A stretch of 64,000 nt of DNA, taken from contig NZ_SHKY01000001.1 of NCBI RefSeq assembly GCF_004217545.1, forward strand, positions 6,510,001 through 6,574,000, written 5' to 3'. The notes beneath the pieces were generated by a model. It had not been told where the DNA came from and ran no database searches. It was given only the letters and a program-made list of their open reading frames with translations. Below, piece by piece: positions 33,212-41,405 of the stretch (positions within the stretch are counted from its first letter, which is position 1; each line of letters begins with the position of its first letter). This DNA is from Krasilnikovia cinnamomea (lineage in GTDB: Bacteria > Actinomycetota > Actinomycetes > Mycobacteriales > Micromonosporaceae). Both the position numbers and the translations under genes were made by a program.

Positions 33212-35248
33212 TCAGCCCCGCTTGATCGGTACGCAGTTGCCGGTCCGGTAGTTGCCCTGGTCGTCCTCCACGAGGCCGTGGTGGGAGTTCGCGATCCGGG
33301 CGCACACCTTCGGCGCGTCGCCGATGGCCTTGGTGTAGCGCTGGTCGTCTGTGTCGAGCACCGACGTCTTGCGATCGTCGACGTACCAGAAGCCCTTCTG
33401 GTCGCCGGCCTGCTCACCCATGATCGCGTCCGGTGGGGTGATGCCGTCGCTGCCCCAGATGTGCAGGTGGTAGCCGCCCTTGACGGCGAGCGGGGTGCCG
33501 TCGAAGTCCCCGTCGTACTCGAGGGTGAACTTGCCGCCGGAAACCTTCGCCGAGGTGAGGCAGACCCAGCGCGGGTTGCTCTTGATCTCGTCGGTGCACT
33601 GTTCGTCGGCCGGGACCGCGGGGGCCGTGGCCGCCGTCGTCCGGCCGCCGTCCGCCGCCTTGCGGTCGCCGTCGCCCGCGTTGCGGTTCGTGTACGCCCA
33701 GGCCGCGGCGCCGCCGCCGAGCAGGACGACCAGCACCGCGCCGGCCGCCAGCAGGGCCACCCGGCCCCGGCCGCGCGACGACGTCGACGTGGCACCGGCG
33801 GCCGAGGCCGACACGAACGTCGTGGTCCGCCCGGTCGGGTCGCCGCCCGGCGCCGGAACGCCCGCGTTGCCGACCACGGTCGCGGCGGGCAGCGCCGGCT
33901 GGAGCACGCGCGTCGAGGGGTCGGGGGTCATGGACCCACCGCGATACGTCGCCGGGACCGGCCCGCCCGAGGCTGCCGGGCTGACCACCGGAACCGGGGG
34001 TGCCGCCGGGCTGGCGGGCGGCCTCGCCTGCGCGGCGGCGGGTGCCGCCTGCTGCCGGGGCGGGGTCGCGGCCGCCGCCGGGGCGGCGGGTGTGGCCGGG
34101 GCGGCGGGTGCGGCCGGGGCGGCGGCTGCTGCCGGTTGGCGGGCCGGGGCCGGGGTCGCGGCCGCCGCCGGGGTGGCCGGCTTCGCCAGCTCTCCGCCCG
34201 CCAGCCAGGCCGCGCCGAGCGCGACCGCGTGCTTGGGATGCGCGTCGACCACCACCGGGCGGCCCACCTCCGAGCCGACCAGCTGGGCGACGATCGGCAT
34301 CCGGGACGAGCCGCCCACCAGCAGCACCGAATGCACCTCGTCCGGGTCGCAGTCGGCGGACCGGATCGCCCGCTGCAGCGCCTCGACGGAGCCGTGCAGC
34401 GCCGGGCGGACCATCGCCTCGAACTCGGCCCGGGTGAGCCGGACCTCGGTGGACACGTTGGGCAGCAGCACCGGGATCGTCGTGTCGGTGTCCGACGACA
34501 GCGCCTCCTTGGCCTGCACGCACTCGTCGCGCAGCCGGACCACCGCGTTGATCACCGCCGGATCGTCCTCGTCCAGCTCCTCCAGCTTGCCGCCCAGCGC
34601 CGTACGGACGTGGTTGAAGACGGCGGCGTCGAAGTCGGTGCCGCCGAGGCGCTCGATGCCCTCGGGCTGGCCCAGCACCTCGAACCCGGTCGCGGTCTTG
34701 CGCAGCACCGCCGCGTCGAAGGTGCCGCCGCCCAGGTCGTACACGGCCACGACGGTGCCCTGCTCGACGCGCTGCTGCTGGGTGTAGTTGACCGCGGCCG
34801 CCTCGGGCTCGCTGGCGTAGGTCACCGGCACGTCGAGGTCCGCCATCCGCGCGGCCTGGCGCAGCAGGTCCATCTTGTACGGACCCCAGTTCGCGGGGTG
34901 GGTGACACAGACCACGTCGGGCCGGCTGCCCTCCCGGCGCGACACCTCGTCGACGACCCACCGCAGCAGCCGCGACATCAGCGCCTCCGCCGACTGCGGC
35001 ACACCGCCGAGCAGGATCGGGGTGGTGTCGCCGAGCCGCCGCTTGAACTCGCGGGCCACCCGTTGCGGCTCGGAGAAGCCCCGGCGGTGGGCGGCGTCGC
35101 CGGTCAGGAACGTCTCGTCCTGCCGCAGCAGCACCACCGACGGGATCGCCGCGCTCCGGTCGCCGAGCGACACGGTCTCCGCCCGGCCGTCGCGCCAGAT
35201 CGCGGCCGCCGTGAACGTGGTTCCGAGGTCAATGCCAAGCGCGTACAT
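33212..35248 (-). CDS. Hsp70-like ATPase fused to a membrane helix and outer domain
   Basis: 678 residues from ATG 35248. Residues ~1-350 are an Hsp70/actin-type nucleotide-binding domain: GIDLGTTFTAAAIW (phosphate 1), VYDLGGGTFDAAVL (phosphate 2) and VLLVGGSSRMPIVAQLV (adenosine motif). The canonical Hsp70 substrate-binding domain is missing. In its place are ~130 residues rich in Ala and Pro, a membrane helix (~496-518, VALLAAGAVLVVLLGGGAA) and ~150 outer residues with four cysteines (QCTDE, WVCLTS, KVCARI, GNCVPI). It lies 104 bp downstream of a dynamin-like GTPase gene on the same strand, so they are likely cotranscribed. It may relay an outside signal to an ATP-driven switch; function unknown. 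Confidence 0.83.
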   Translation of the reverse strand: MYALGIDLGTTFTAAAIWRDGRAETVSLGDRSAAIPSVVLLRQDETFLTGDAAHRRGFSEPQRVAREFKRRLGDTTPILLGGVPQSAEALMSRLLRWVVDEVSRREGSRPDVVCVTHPANWGPYKMDLLRQAARMADLDVPVTYASEPEAAAVNYTQQQRVEQGTVVAVYDLGGGTFDAAVLRKTATGFEVLGQPEGIERLGGTDFDAAVFNHVRTALGGKLEELDEDDPAVINAVVRLRDECVQAKEALSSDTDTTIPVLLPNVSTEVRLTRAEFEAMVRPALHGSVEALQRAIRSADCDPDEVHSVLLVGGSSRMPIVAQLVGSEVGRPVVVDAHPKHAVALGAAWLAGGELAKPATPAAAATPAPARQPAAAAAPAAPAAPATPAAPAAAATPPRQQAAPAAAQARPPASPAAPPVPVVSPAASGGPVPATYRGGSMTPDPSTRVLQPALPAATVVGNAGVPAPGGDPTGRTTTFVSASAAGATSTSSRGRGRVALLAAGAVLVVLLGGGAAAWAYTNRNAGDGDRKAADGGRTTAATAPAVPADEQCTDEIKSNPRWVCLTSAKVSGGKFTLEYDGDFDGTPLAVKGGYHLHIWGSDGITPPDAIMGEQAGDQKGFWYVDDRKTSVLDTDDQRYTKAIGDAPKVCARIANSHHGLVEDDQGNYRTGNCVPIKRG

Positions 35249-35352
35249 GGATGGGTGCTCCGATTATGGTCATCGATACAAGGCTCGGTCAGGTCGTCAC
35301 AGAGGCGAACGCCGGGGCGCGTCAACCGGTTCGATCCCGGCTCATCCGGTGT

Positions 35353-36822
35353 TCACCGCGGCCGCCGCCGGTCGGCGATCATGCCCTCGCACGATCGGAC
35401 GGCCACCCGCGCGGCGACCGCCAGCTCCGCCGAGGTCAGGGGATTCTCGGCCCGGCGCTGCCAGCGGGCCAGCGCCGCGTCGACGGCCGCGTCCAGTTCG
35501 GCGCCGGAGGCGTCGGGTGGTAGCCGCAGCCGCTGGTGGACCGCGGCACCGGCGCCGCCGATGAGCTGTTCCAGCTCGGCGATGACGTCGGGCTTACCGG
35601 TCACCCATCCGGCGCGCAGGCTGGAGAGCACCCGCAGCTCGTTGAACGGGTGCGCCGAGGCGATGATCTCCTCGACCCCGGCGGCGACCCGCGCGCTGCC
35701 CGGCCGGTCGCAGACCCGGGTGACGTCGGCGAGGGCCAGCAGGGCGGACCGGGACTTGAGGACGTCGCGGCGTTCGAAGAACAGCGACCCGAGGACCTCG
35801 CGCAACTGGCCGAGCCCGCTGCGTTCCATCAGCTCCCGGGCCAGCTCGGTCGCGGTGCCGCAGGTGCCGTGCCGCAGCAGCGCCCCGGACAGCCGCAGCC
35901 CGAACACGCCGAAGCGGCCCAGCAGCGCCTCCCGTTCGAGGGAGGTCATGCCCAGTTCCGGCATGGTGTTCACGAACCGGTCGGCGGTGAGCAGCAGCTG
36001 CTCGGCCTGCGCCGGCGGCAGCTCCGAGATCCGGCGCAACCGGGCGAACTCCACCTCGGTGAGGGTCGCCGCAGTCTCCGCCAGCAGGCCCGCCACGGGC
36101 ACGACGGACTGCACCAGCCGCCGCACGCTCGGGTCCGTGCTCAGCCGGCCCGCGACCCGGCGTGCCGAGGCCATCGCGTCGAGCCGGCCCACCGCGATCT
36201 CGTCGGCCCGCGACAGCACCCCGATCGCGTTGACCGGGTTGGGCCGGGACACCTCCACGTCGTGGAAGGCCCGCAGGAACTCGACGTCGTTGCTGTGCAG
36301 GTGGCGCATCAGGTAGATGACGGCGTCGGCGGGGGTCTCCTCGTCGTCGGGCGCCAGCAGGCTCCAGGACCGCCGCGAGGTCTGCTCGGACAGCGACCCG
36401 ATACCCGGAGTGTCGATCAGCGTGACCGTGCGCAAAGCCTGCGACGGCCAGGTGACCTCCAGCTGCGCCACCTCGTCCACGCCGAGGCCGCCCAGGTCAA
36501 GCTCGATGGCGCCGTCCTCGCGGCTGAACCGCAACTGCCGCGGCGGACCCGCGAAGGGCTGAGCCACGACCCGGTAGGTGTGCCCGTCGCGGTACCAGGT
36601 GACGATGCGGGTGCACTCGCCGGCGTCGGTGGGCGCCAGCCGTTCCCCGACCAGCGCGTTGAGCAGCGTGGACTTGCCCGCCTTGATCCGGCCCGCGACG
36701 GCCACCCGCAGGGGCTCGTCGAGCCGGTCGCGCACGGCGGCCAGCCGCCGCTCGTACGGCGTGCCGCGGTAGACGTCGATGGCCTGACCGAGCACACCAC
36801 GGGTACGGTCGACCAGGCTCAT
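35353..36822 (-). CDS. Dynamin-like GTPase (IniC-like)
   Basis: 489 residues from ATG 36822. The GTPase domain has G1 GRIKAGKSTLLNAL (~44), G3 LIDTPGIGS and G4 LSRAD. A helical region follows, fitting bacterial dynamin-like proteins, which bind and remodel membranes on GTP hydrolysis. It is shorter than the second dynamin-like protein of this island (604 aa) and lacks an obvious hydrophobic paddle. That relation mirrors mycobacterial IniC to IniA, which act together. Divergent from the large LuxR gene; the Hsp70-like gene follows on the same strand. Confidence 0.8.
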   Translation of the reverse strand: MSLVDRTRGVLGQAIDVYRGTPYERRLAAVRDRLDEPLRVAVAGRIKAGKSTLLNALVGERLAPTDAGECTRIVTWYRDGHTYRVVAQPFAGPPRQLRFSREDGAIELDLGGLGVDEVAQLEVTWPSQALRTVTLIDTPGIGSLSEQTSRRSWSLLAPDDEETPADAVIYLMRHLHSNDVEFLRAFHDVEVSRPNPVNAIGVLSRADEIAVGRLDAMASARRVAGRLSTDPSVRRLVQSVVPVAGLLAETAATLTEVEFARLRRISELPPAQAEQLLLTADRFVNTMPELGMTSLEREALLGRFGVFGLRLSGALLRHGTCGTATELARELMERSGLGQLREVLGSLFFERRDVLKSRSALLALADVTRVCDRPGSARVAAGVEEIIASAHPFNELRVLSSLRAGWVTGKPDVIAELEQLIGGAGAAVHQRLRLPPDASGAELDAAVDAALARWQRRAENPLTSAELAVAARVAVRSCEGMIADRRRPR

Positions 36823-37155
36823 CGGGTCACCGCGGCCGACCGCCGCCCAACCACACGGATCCTGACCAACTCGGACATCCTTCCTCGGGTGCGTAGCGTC
36901 GCCGCCCGCGTACCGGCCGTCGTCGACAGGCCCGTAGACGCCAGAGCATGCCACCCGCCAGCAAGCCTCGCGGACCCGAGCCTCCCCGAGCAAGGTGCCC
37001 CCAGTCACCTACGCCTGGCCGATCAGCCCAGGGTGGGACGCCGTACCGCCCCGGTCGGCGCGGCACCGGCGGCACCCGGTCGGGGCATGCCGTGCGGCCG
37101 GTGTGGCCGCCGGCCGTAAACTGCCAGGTCGACGGGGCGAGGAGGGAACGCGCGG
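36823..37155. other. 333-bp divergent intergenic region
   Basis: It separates the IniC-like dynamin gene (minus) from the LuxR regulator gene (plus). No coding frame is convincing. TAAACT at 37117-37122, the same -10 hexamer as the etf promoter, sits 34 bp before the LuxR start, but no clear -35 lies at the right distance. AGGAGGG at 37141-37147 is the ribosome site. Confidence 0.5.
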
Positions 37156-39486
37156 GTGACTGTCGTGGTGGGGGTGGACGGCGCCGGGCGTACCCGCCGC
37201 CTCGGCGAGCTCGCCGCCGCCACGGGCCGGCCGGTCGTCCCCGTGGTCTTCACCACTGTCGAGGACCTGGACGCGCTGCTGGCCCGGGCCCGCGCCGACG
37301 GCGCGCTGGTGGTCGTGGACGACGCCCACCGGCTGCCCCCGGAACCGCTGCGCGCGCTGGCCGCCGCCGCCCGCGCCGGGCTGCCGATGGCGATGGCCCG
37401 CCGTCCCACGATCGGCGGGCCCGAACTGGCCGATCTGGACGAGGCGCTGGCCGCCACGGGACCGGTCGAGCATCTCGGCCCGCTCGCCGCCGAGGCGATG
37501 TCCACGCTGGTCAGCACGGTGCTCGGCCGGGCGGCGCCGCCGGAGCAGGTGGCCGCCGTCCACGCCGCCTCGGCCGGCCTGCCCGCCGTGGCGGTCCTGG
37601 TGGCCGCCGACCCGGACGGCACCCCGCCCGCGCTGGTCGCGCGGCTGCAGCGGCGGCTGGCCGGACCCGACCGGGACACCGCCGAACTGGCGCTGATCCT
37701 CGCGCTCGGGCTGGACCTCGGCGACGACACCGTCTGCGCGGCGGCCCGGCTGGACCCGGCGCGGGCGGCGGCCGCGACCCGGTCGTTGCGCGACCAGGGC
37801 CTGCTGACGCCCGACGCGGAACGGATGATCCCGGCGGTCGCCCGCGCGGTCCTCGCCGACCTGTCCCCGCCGGAACGCCGCCGCCTGCACGACACCGTGG
37901 CCGGGGCGCTCCTGGCCACCGACGCCGACCCGGTGCGGGCCGCGGAGCAGCTGCGCGCCGCCCGCGCGCGTACCGCCACGGCGGCCGACGTCTTCCGGCG
38001 CGCCGCCGACCTGCTGCGCTTCACCGCCCCGGAACGCGCCCTGTCCTGGTACGACGAGGCGCTCAACTCCGGCGCCGACCCGGCCGTGCTGGCCGCCGGC
38101 CGCGCGGAGGCGGCCGTCCTGCTGGGCCTGCCCGTCGACCTGGACGCCGCGACCGGGGGACCGTCCGACGCGGCCCGGCTGGCGATGGTCGCCGGTGCGG
38201 CGGCGGCCTTCGACGGCAGGCCCGCCCGGGCGGCCGAGGCGCTGCTGGGCACCGGCCCGCCCGGCCCGGTCCTGGCCGTACCGGCGCTGATGGCCACCGG
38301 GCAGCCGGGGCAGGCGCGTACCGCGGCGACCGGCCCGGCCCCGCTGCCCCTGCGCCGGCTCGCCGAGGCGGCGCTGGCGGTCGGCGACCCGGCGAGCGCC
38401 CTGCCGCCGCTGATCGAGGCGGCCGAGGCGTACGAGCAGGTCCCACCGGCGGTGCTGCTGCCCGACCTGCCGCACGCGCTTGGCGCGCTGGTCGCGGTGA
38501 CCGCCGGCGACACCGCGACCGCCGAACACCTGCTGGAGCGGGCGCTGTCCGCGCGGGCCGGTGGGCCCGCCGCCCAGGACCGGCACCGCACGCTGCTGGC
38601 GTGGGCGCGGATGCGGGCCGGCCGGTACGACACCGCGCTGGCCGAACTCGACCGGCTCGCCGGCACTCCGCTGCCGGGCCGGGAACGGTTGACCTTCGCC
38701 TGCCTGACCGCCGGGATCGCCCGGCGCCGGGGCGACATCGCTCAGCTGCGCGCGGCGTGGGCGCTGGCCGAGCCGGTGCTGGCCCGGCGCGCGGTGGACC
38801 TGTTCCACCTGGAGATGGTCGAGGAACTGCTGGTGGCCGCCGCCCGGCTGCGCCACCACCGGCGGATCACGCCGATCCTGGACGACCTGGACGCGCTCGT
38901 CGACCGGCTCGGCCGCCCGGCCGCCTGGGCGGTGTCGCTGGGCTGGATCCGGCTGCAGATCGCGATCGTCGGCGAGGACCAGCCCGCCGCCACGGCCGCC
39001 GCGGACCACCTCGAAAGCCTCGAACCCGCGGGAGCCCGGCAGCGGGCGCAGTGCCGGGCCGCCGTCCGGTGGGCGGCCGCGCTCACCGGTGACGTGCCGC
39101 CGGACGACGTGCTGGCCGACGCCGCCGACCTGGTCGCGGCCGAGCTGCCGTGGGAGGCGTCGCGGCTGCTCGGGCAGGCCGCGATCCGTACGGACGATCC
39201 GTCGGCCGCGCGCCGGCTGCTGGAGCGGGCGCGGGAGCTGTCGCGCCCGGAGGCAGCGGCGGACGAGTCACCCGCGGACGGGGGGCGGGGGAGTCTGTCC
39301 GATCGGGAGGTGGAGGTGGCACAGCTGGTGTTGGCGGGCCGTACGCACCGTGAGATCGGCGCCCAGCTCTACCTGTCCCCGAAGACGGTGGAACACCACG
39401 TGGCCAGGATCCGTGCCAAACTCGGGGCCGGCAACCGGGCCGAGATGATCGCTGCGCTGCGTAGTCTGCTGCCGGCGGAGCCGTAG
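37156..39486 (+). CDS. Large LuxR-family (IniR/LAL-like) regulator
   Basis: 776 residues from GTG 37156 (AGGAGGG 8 nt upstream). The N-terminus looks like a degraded ATPase: VVVGVDGAGRTRRLGELAA where Walker A would be, and ALVVVDDAHRLPPE as Walker B. A long helical TPR-like middle follows, with a C-terminal LuxR helix-turn-helix (LSDREVEVAQLVLAGRTHRE, SPKTVEHHVARIRAKLG). The Walker A lysine appears lost (GAGRTR), so ATP use is doubtful. Its position beside an IniB-like gene matches the mycobacterial regulator gene Rv0339c next to iniBAC. It is the likely activator of this island. Confidence 0.82.
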   Translation: MTVVVGVDGAGRTRRLGELAAATGRPVVPVVFTTVEDLDALLARARADGALVVVDDAHRLPPEPLRALAAAARAGLPMAMARRPTIGGPELADLDEALAATGPVEHLGPLAAEAMSTLVSTVLGRAAPPEQVAAVHAASAGLPAVAVLVAADPDGTPPALVARLQRRLAGPDRDTAELALILALGLDLGDDTVCAAARLDPARAAAATRSLRDQGLLTPDAERMIPAVARAVLADLSPPERRRLHDTVAGALLATDADPVRAAEQLRAARARTATAADVFRRAADLLRFTAPERALSWYDEALNSGADPAVLAAGRAEAAVLLGLPVDLDAATGGPSDAARLAMVAGAAAAFDGRPARAAEALLGTGPPGPVLAVPALMATGQPGQARTAATGPAPLPLRRLAEAALAVGDPASALPPLIEAAEAYEQVPPAVLLPDLPHALGALVAVTAGDTATAEHLLERALSARAGGPAAQDRHRTLLAWARMRAGRYDTALAELDRLAGTPLPGRERLTFACLTAGIARRRGDIAQLRAAWALAEPVLARRAVDLFHLEMVEELLVAAARLRHHRRITPILDDLDALVDRLGRPAAWAVSLGWIRLQIAIVGEDQPAATAAADHLESLEPAGARQRAQCRAAVRWAAALTGDVPPDDVLADAADLVAAELPWEASRLLGQAAIRTDDPSAARRLLERARELSRPEAAADESPADGGRGSLSDREVEVAQLVLAGRTHREIGAQLYLSPKTVEHHVARIRAKLGAGNRAEMIAALRSLLPAEP

Positions 39487-39512
39487 GTCCGCCGGGCGGA
39501 GCCCCCGCCGGG

Positions 39513-39545
39513 ACCACCCCCTAACCCCCTCCTACCGGAAGGGGG
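39513..39545. promoter_or_regulatory. Shared C-rich motif and inverted repeat upstream of the IniB-like gene
   Basis: ACCACCCCCTAACCC (39513-39527) overlaps the inverted repeat CCCCCT-N9-AGGGGG (39525-39545), 86 bp upstream of the IniB-like ATG. The same 15 bases recur exactly at 44072-44086, upstream of the acidic-protein gene of this island. A common regulator, perhaps the LuxR protein encoded just upstream, is a reasonable inference. Confidence 0.55.
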
Positions 39546-39630
39546 ATAGCCCCGATGCGAGGCATCGGCTACAACCCGCAGAGTTGCAGTTGTCCGGCCA
39601 CGAGGGGCGGGCCCGAGAACAGGAGAAGTC

Positions 39631-41247
39631 ATGGCCGCAATCGAAGTTACCCCGCTCATCATCGACAACGTCCGGGCGCTGTTCGAGAAGGTGTTCAGCA
39701 GCGACGCGGAGGTCGCCCGGTTCCTGGCCGACCCGGCCGGGGCCTTCGCCGCCAACGACATCGACGCCGAGACGCTCAACTCGGTGGACCTGACCCAGAT
39801 CGTCACGCAGGCGGCCTACAGCGGCCACGACAGCTCCGCGAGCGGCTACAGCTCCGGCAGCGGTTACACCGCAGGCTCCGGCGGCGGCTACAGCGGCGGC
39901 GGTTTCCGCGACAGCGGCGCCGGCAGCTCGGCCGCCTCCGCGCCGAGCGTGCAGCAGGTCCAGCAGGTGACGCAGGTCGCGCAGACCTTCACCACCCAGA
40001 ACATCATCGACAACTCCCGGACCTTCACCGACAACTCCTCCAAGATCGACAATTCGGTCGATGTGGACGTCGACGGGCCGGTCCTGGGCGACATCGACGT
40101 CGACTCCACCAACGTCAACCAGACCGGTGACGGCAACGTCGCCAGCACCGGCGACGGCGACGTCAACGCGGCCACCGGCGACGGCGCCGTGGCCCAGCAG
40201 GGTGACGGGGACCAGGTCGCCGCGACGGGCGGCTCGGTGGCCGCGGGCGGCGACGCGATCGGCGTCACGGGCGACAACTCGTCGGTGGAGGTCGTCGGCG
40301 GGGACAAGGTGACGGCGGGCGACGGTTCGGTGGTCGGCACCGGATCGGGCGACGTGCTCGGCGCGACCGGGGACGGCGGGTTCGTGGGCAAGTCGGGCAA
40401 CGGCGACGTGGTCGGCAACACCGGCGACAACGCGGTGACCGCGGGTCGCGACATCACCGGCGCGGTCAACACCGGCATCAACTCCGGCGTGCAGGCCAAC
40501 GGCGACGTCGACAAGGCGATCCTGGGCGACAACTTCGGCATCGTCGGCGACGACATCGACAAGCCCGTCCTGGGCGACAACACCGGCATCGTCGCGGACG
40601 ACGTGGACAAGGCCGTCGTCGGGAACAACAACCAGGCCGCCCAGTTCGACATCGACACCAGCGGTGGCGCCGGCGGCACGGCCAACGGTACCGGCGGCTC
40701 GGGCGGGTTCGGCGGCGACGCCAGCGCCGACGGCGGCGACGGTGCGGGCGGCGCGGTCGGCGCCGGGGTCGGCGCGGGCGTCGGGGTCGGCCTGCGCGGC
40801 AGCGGCCAGGGCTTCGGCCAGGGCCAGGGCGGCGACGGTGGGGACGGCGGCGACGGCGGCACCGCGGTCGGCGGCAGCGCGGCGGGCGGCGCCGGTGTCG
40901 GCGGCAACGCCAGTGGCGGGGCCGGCGGCGCGGTGGGCCCGATCAACATCAACTTCGGTGGGGGCAGCCAGAGCAACGTCACCGACTCCCGCATCGAGGA
41001 CTCGGCGGTGTCCGGCCGCGGTGACGCGACCAACACGCAGGACTCGTTCAACGACCAGTCCACGAACGACTCGTTCAACGACCAGTCGACCAACGACTCC
41101 TTCAACGACCAGTCCGCGAACGACTCGTTCAACGACCAGTCCTCGAACGACTCGATCCGCGGGGACGACTCGAACATCATCCGCGAATCGGTCGACCAGT
41201 TCGACGGGAGCCAGGACGCGGCCGCGGAGCCGGGCCCCAGCGCCTGA
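39631..41247 (+). CDS. IniB-like repeat protein
   Basis: 538 residues; ATG 39631 follows GGAGAA. Residues ~1-60 resemble the IniB N-terminal domain (ITPLIIDN-type helix, ARFLADPAGAFAANDIDAET). Residues ~130-345 are Gly/Asp/Asn/Val repeats (TGDGDVNAATGDGAV, LGDNFGIVGDDIDKPVLGDN) with beta-helix-like periodicity. Residues ~345-455 are Gly/Ala-rich, and four nonapeptides (DSFNDQSTN type) lie at 471-506. It is strongly acidic with no signal peptide. Mycobacterial IniB is a Gly-rich protein of unclear role encoded with dynamin-like IniA/IniC. The dynamin gene follows after a strong hairpin. Confidence 0.82.
   Translation: MAAIEVTPLIIDNVRALFEKVFSSDAEVARFLADPAGAFAANDIDAETLNSVDLTQIVTQAAYSGHDSSASGYSSGSGYTAGSGGGYSGGGFRDSGAGSSAASAPSVQQVQQVTQVAQTFTTQNIIDNSRTFTDNSSKIDNSVDVDVDGPVLGDIDVDSTNVNQTGDGNVASTGDGDVNAATGDGAVAQQGDGDQVAATGGSVAAGGDAIGVTGDNSSVEVVGGDKVTAGDGSVVGTGSGDVLGATGDGGFVGKSGNGDVVGNTGDNAVTAGRDITGAVNTGINSGVQANGDVDKAILGDNFGIVGDDIDKPVLGDNTGIVADDVDKAVVGNNNQAAQFDIDTSGGAGGTANGTGGSGGFGGDASADGGDGAGGAVGAGVGAGVGVGLRGSGQGFGQGQGGDGGDGGDGGTAVGGSAAGGAGVGGNASGGAGGAVGPININFGGGSQSNVTDSRIEDSAVSGRGDATNTQDSFNDQSTNDSFNDQSTNDSFNDQSANDSFNDQSSNDSIRGDDSNIIRESVDQFDGSQDAAAEPGPSA
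41041..41148 (+). repeat. Four 27-bp coding repeats in the IniB-like gene
   Basis: Four consecutive 27-nt units encode DSFNDQS(T/A/S)N. They differ mainly at the eighth codon and at silent positions, so selection seems to hold the peptide rather than the DNA. The following residues (DSIRGDDSN) begin a degenerate fifth unit. Confidence 0.9.
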
Positions 41248-41303
41248 TCCGCTGCCCGAACCCAGACCGGCGGATATCGGGCAACGTCCCGGATGACAGC
41301 GCA

Positions 41304-41337
41304 GCGGCGTGGTGGGTCCACCGACCCACCACGCCGC
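41304..41337. terminator. Strong hairpin between the IniB-like and IniA-like genes
   Basis: A perfect 15-bp stem, GCGGCGTGGTGGGTC / GACCCACCACGCCGC, with loop CACC. It begins 57 bp after the IniB-like stop and ends 69 bp before the IniA-like start. It probably terminates most transcripts, so the GTPase may have its own promoter or receive only read-through. Confidence 0.8.
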
Positions 41338-41405
41338 ACTGGCACCCGGGCCGGTGGCCGGACGAGTCCGCTCGCCGTAACCTACCGTGATCGGGAGGAA
41401 CGACG

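Noticed and set aside
33278-36316. A 1012-codon plus-strand frame
   Set aside because: Spans antisense through two well-supported genes (Hsp70-like and dynamin-like) and has no domain signature.
40100-41150. CRISPR-like array in the IniB-like gene
   Set aside because: The repeats are contiguous, in frame and code for peptide repeats; there are no unique spacers and no cas genes.
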